Positions 62,330-64,000 of a DNA stretch of 64,000 nucleotides are shown piece after piece. A program made the position numbers and the translations under genes. The stretch lies in contig NZ_CAMYIC010000026.1 in the NCBI RefSeq assembly GCF_947258355.1, positions 1-64,000 on the forward strand, in the 5' to 3' direction. The notes beneath the pieces are model-generated. The model saw only the letters and a program-made list of their open reading frames with translations. It had not been told where the DNA came from and searched no databases. This stretch comes from an uncultured Allomuricauda sp. Lineage in GTDB: Bacteria > Bacteroidota > Bacteroidia > Flavobacteriales > Flavobacteriaceae. Numbering within the stretch: position 1 is the stretch's first letter; every line of letters starts with the position of its first letter.

Positions 62330-62779
62330 TTAATTATTAGTTGTTTTAGTATAGACTTTTTTGTCGGTGATCAGCTTATTAATGATTTCCATGGTCTTAA
62401 AAAATCCATTGAGGTCTTCCCCTGAGACATGCTCTTTAATGACATCGTTGAACCTGAGAACTACTTCTTTGGATTCTTCTCTTTTTTCCAATCCCAGTGG
62501 GGTGAGGAAAATCAGGACGCCGCGTCCATCCTTTGGGTTTCTTTTTCTAAGGATATATCCTTTTTGTTCAATATTTTTTAAGATCCTTGACAAACTAGTT
62601 GCTTCCATTCCCATTTTGGGTCCCAAGGTGGTACTTGGTGTACCTCCTTTTGGGTCAATACTCAGTAAGGTAAATCCAATGGCCATTGTAAGCCCGTAGT
62701 TTTTCGCTTCTTCATTGTACATTTTGCTAACAGCCTGCCAGGTGGCCCTAAGGGCGTGATCAATGGTCAAATCTTTCAT
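62330..62779 (-). CDS. MarR-family regulator of the fad operon
   Basis: A 149-residue winged-helix dimer protein: helix-turn-helix LGPKMGMEATSLSRILKNIEQKGYI and wing RKRNPKDGRGVLIFLT. It is first in the operon with fadN-fadA-fadE, so it most likely represses beta-oxidation until an acyl-CoA (or fatty acid) binds. A 28-bp perfect palindrome lies just upstream. Confidence 0.92.
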   Translation of the reverse strand: MKDLTIDHALRATWQAVSKMYNEEAKNYGLTMAIGFTLLSIDPKGGTPSTTLGPKMGMEATSLSRILKNIEQKGYILRKRNPKDGRGVLIFLTPLGLEKREESKEVVLRFNDVIKEHVSGEDLNGFFKTMEIINKLITDKKVYTKTTNN

Positions 62780-62798
62780 AGAACTGGTTTGGTGTTCT

Positions 62799-62806
62799 CA
62801 AATATA
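62799..62806 (-). promoter_or_regulatory. -7 element of the fad operon promoter
   Basis: TATATTTG on the minus strand is a full TAnnTTTG match, 19 bp before the MarR ATG. The start point is expected near 62793. The palindrome at 62810-62837 begins 3 bp upstream, covering the -33 region. Confidence 0.7.
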
Positions 62807-62809
62807 TAA

Positions 62810-62837
62810 AAATTTATTATGCATGCATAATAAATTT
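62810..62837. promoter_or_regulatory. Perfect 28-bp palindrome, candidate MarR operator
   Basis: The half-site AAATTTATTATGCA is followed by its exact reverse complement, centred on ATGCAT at 62821-62826. It sits 31 bp before the marR ATG and directly behind the -7 element. Size and symmetry are right for one or two MarR dimers, so autoregulation is likely. Confidence 0.8.
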
Positions 62838-62851
62838 AGGTAAATCACAGC

Positions 62852-62877
62852 AAAAAAAAGCCTGCTTGTTGCAGGCT
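62852..62877 (-). terminator. Terminator after the acyl-CoA synthetase gene
   Basis: AGCCTGC (62859-62865) pairs with GCAGGCT (62871-62877), with a TTGTT loop; the minus strand ends in an eight-T run. Confidence 0.88.
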
Positions 62878-62901
62878 CAATAATTTATATGAAAAGATGG
62901 G

Positions 62902-64000
62902 TCAATGCCCATAAATATCATTGTACAGTTTTAAATATTTTTCCTTGACGATTTTTCGTTTAAGCTTCATGGTAGGGGTGAGGTGACCTTCTTCCACGCT
63001 CCAAACATCCGGTGTTAGTCTGAATTGTTTTACTTTTTCCCACTTGGCGAATTCTTGGTTGGCCCAGTCCACTTCTTCCTGCAGGCGGGCAATAACCTTT
63101 TCGTTTTTGGCAATGTCCGCATTTGACTCTAGTTTTAATTCGTGACGCTTGCCCCATTCCTTTACAAATTCAAAGTTGGGCTGAATCAATGCGGCAGGCA
63201 TTTTTTCACCTTCACCGACCACCATAATCTGCTCGATGAATCTGGACTGCTTAAAACGGTTCTCCAATAATTGTGGTGCTACGTATTTACCTCCAGAGGT
63301 TTTGAACATCTCTTTTTTACGGTCGGTTATCCGTAAAAATCCTTCTGCATCAATCTCACCAATATCACCTGTATGGAAATAATCGCCTGTCATTACTTGC
63401 GCGGTTTTTTCTGGGTCTTTGTAGTAGCCCATCATTACATTGGGGCCCTTACATAGAATTTCACCGTCTTCTGCGATCTTGACTTCTACTCGATCAATAA
63501 TTCTACCTACGGTTCCAATTTTCCAACCCTTGTTGCGCTGATCGTTCACAGCTATTACGGGTGAAGTTTCGGTAAGACCGTATCCTTCCATAACAGGCAT
63601 ATCGGCAGCACCAAAGATACGAGCCAACCTAGGTTGAAGCGCAGCACTACCGGAAACCATTACAGATAGGTTGCCTCCAAGCCCTTCTTTCCATTTACTA
63701 AAGATCAACTTTCTGGCAAGCCCTAATTTTTTGGCGTACCACCAACCATTCGCTCCGTAAGGTTCAAATTTAAGCCCCACATCTACGGCCCAGAAAAAGA
63801 GTTTCTTTTTAATCCCTGTCAATGCTGCTCCTTTGGCGATAATGGCATCATATACTTTTTCCAATAATCGCGGAACAACGGTCATTACATTGGGTTTTAC
63901 CTCCTTAATATTGTCACTGATCTTGTCCAGGCCTTCGGCAAAATATATTTGGATTCCACAGTATTGATATAAATAGAGAATCATCCTTTCGAAAATATGG
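62902..64000 (-). CDS. Long-chain fatty-acid-CoA ligase, 3' part (5' end beyond the window)
   Basis: The frame is open through the right edge (upstream codons read HIFER before the internal ATG at 63984), so at least 366 C-terminal residues are present. Adenylate-forming motifs: VSGSAALQP, GYGLTETSPVI, HTGDIGEIDAEGFLRITDRKKE and KLKRKIVKEKYL near the C-terminus (catalytic Lys). Activates fatty acids for the beta-oxidation operon downstream, from which a terminator separates it. Confidence 0.93.
   Translation of the reverse strand, partial: HIFERMILYLYQYCGIQIYFAEGLDKISDNIKEVKPNVMTVVPRLLEKVYDAIIAKGAALTGIKKKLFFWAVDVGLKFEPYGANGWWYAKKLGLARKLIFSKWKEGLGGNLSVMVSGSAALQPRLARIFGAADMPVMEGYGLTETSPVIAVNDQRNKGWKIGTVGRIIDRVEVKIAEDGEILCKGPNVMMGYYKDPEKTAQVMTGDYFHTGDIGEIDAEGFLRITDRKKEMFKTSGGKYVAPQLLENRFKQSRFIEQIMVVGEGEKMPAALIQPNFEFVKEWGKRHELKLESNADIAKNEKVIARLQEEVDWANQEFAKWEKVKQFRLTPDVWSVEEGHLTPTMKLKRKIVKEKYLKLYNDIYGH

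Overview
The window looks like a chromosomal segment of a marine-type Flavobacteriaceae (phylum Bacteroidota), close to Muricauda/Allomuricauda-like genomes. The lineage call rests on several points. There is a PorP/SprF-type outer-membrane protein of the type IX secretion family, a CarboxypepD_reg TonB-dependent receptor, a PadR-PspC-GIN (DUF2807) cluster, a LETM1-related protein, and a small 65-residue protein that I recall as conserved in Flavobacteriaceae. There are also many short-linker lipoproteins and -7 elements of the Bacteroidota type (TAnnTTTG). No tRNA, rRNA, CRISPR array, insertion sequence or prophage gene was recognised. Most of the region is ordinary core and house-keeping content.

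Layout. 1-4000: thioredoxin reductase, a small secreted protein, and a translationally coupled pair (AONS-like PLP enzyme plus dipeptide epimerase). 4100-7900: envelope-stress-like cluster GIN / PspC / PadR / DUF4870 on the minus strand, with a putative PadR operator over its promoter. 7900-15600: single enzymes and regulators (DUF4442, AIM24-like, DUF2461, MlrC-type M81 peptidase, Nudix, PBP4, OxyR-like LysR, DUF2141), including a repeat-rich gap at 9279-9397. 15700-22300: TonB receptor, DoxX, a frameshifted GNAT gene, an orphan PorP/SprF-SPOR fusion, a PaiB-like protein and an NTF2-like lipoprotein.

22600-27000 holds the most distinctive locus. It has a secreted TPR protein, a LytS-type histidine kinase with a C-terminal 2TM domain, four stand-alone 2TM-domain membrane proteins, and a LytTR response regulator. 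The two transcription units are preceded by near-identical 21-bp-period direct repeats that fit a LytTR operator. 27100-36500: LETM1-related protein, split DUF4331 pair with a TPR lipoprotein, MscS, CorA, OmpW, ECF sigma/anti-sigma, and YceI and Cu/Zn-SOD lipoproteins that share a promoter and leader module.

36600-56400 is dominated by secreted hydrolases (S9, VPS10-like, two amidohydrolases, M1, M28). It also carries a bifunctional trehalose-6-phosphate synthase/phosphatase diverging from a GH15 trehalase/glucoamylase-like enzyme. 56400-64000 is a fatty-acid beta-oxidation operon, MarR - fadN-like - (four-helix-bundle insert) - fadA - fadE, plus the 3' part of an acyl-CoA synthetase that runs off the window. 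A perfect 28-bp palindrome next to the MarR promoter is a strong candidate operator for this operon. All functional calls come from reading motifs by eye; no database search was run.
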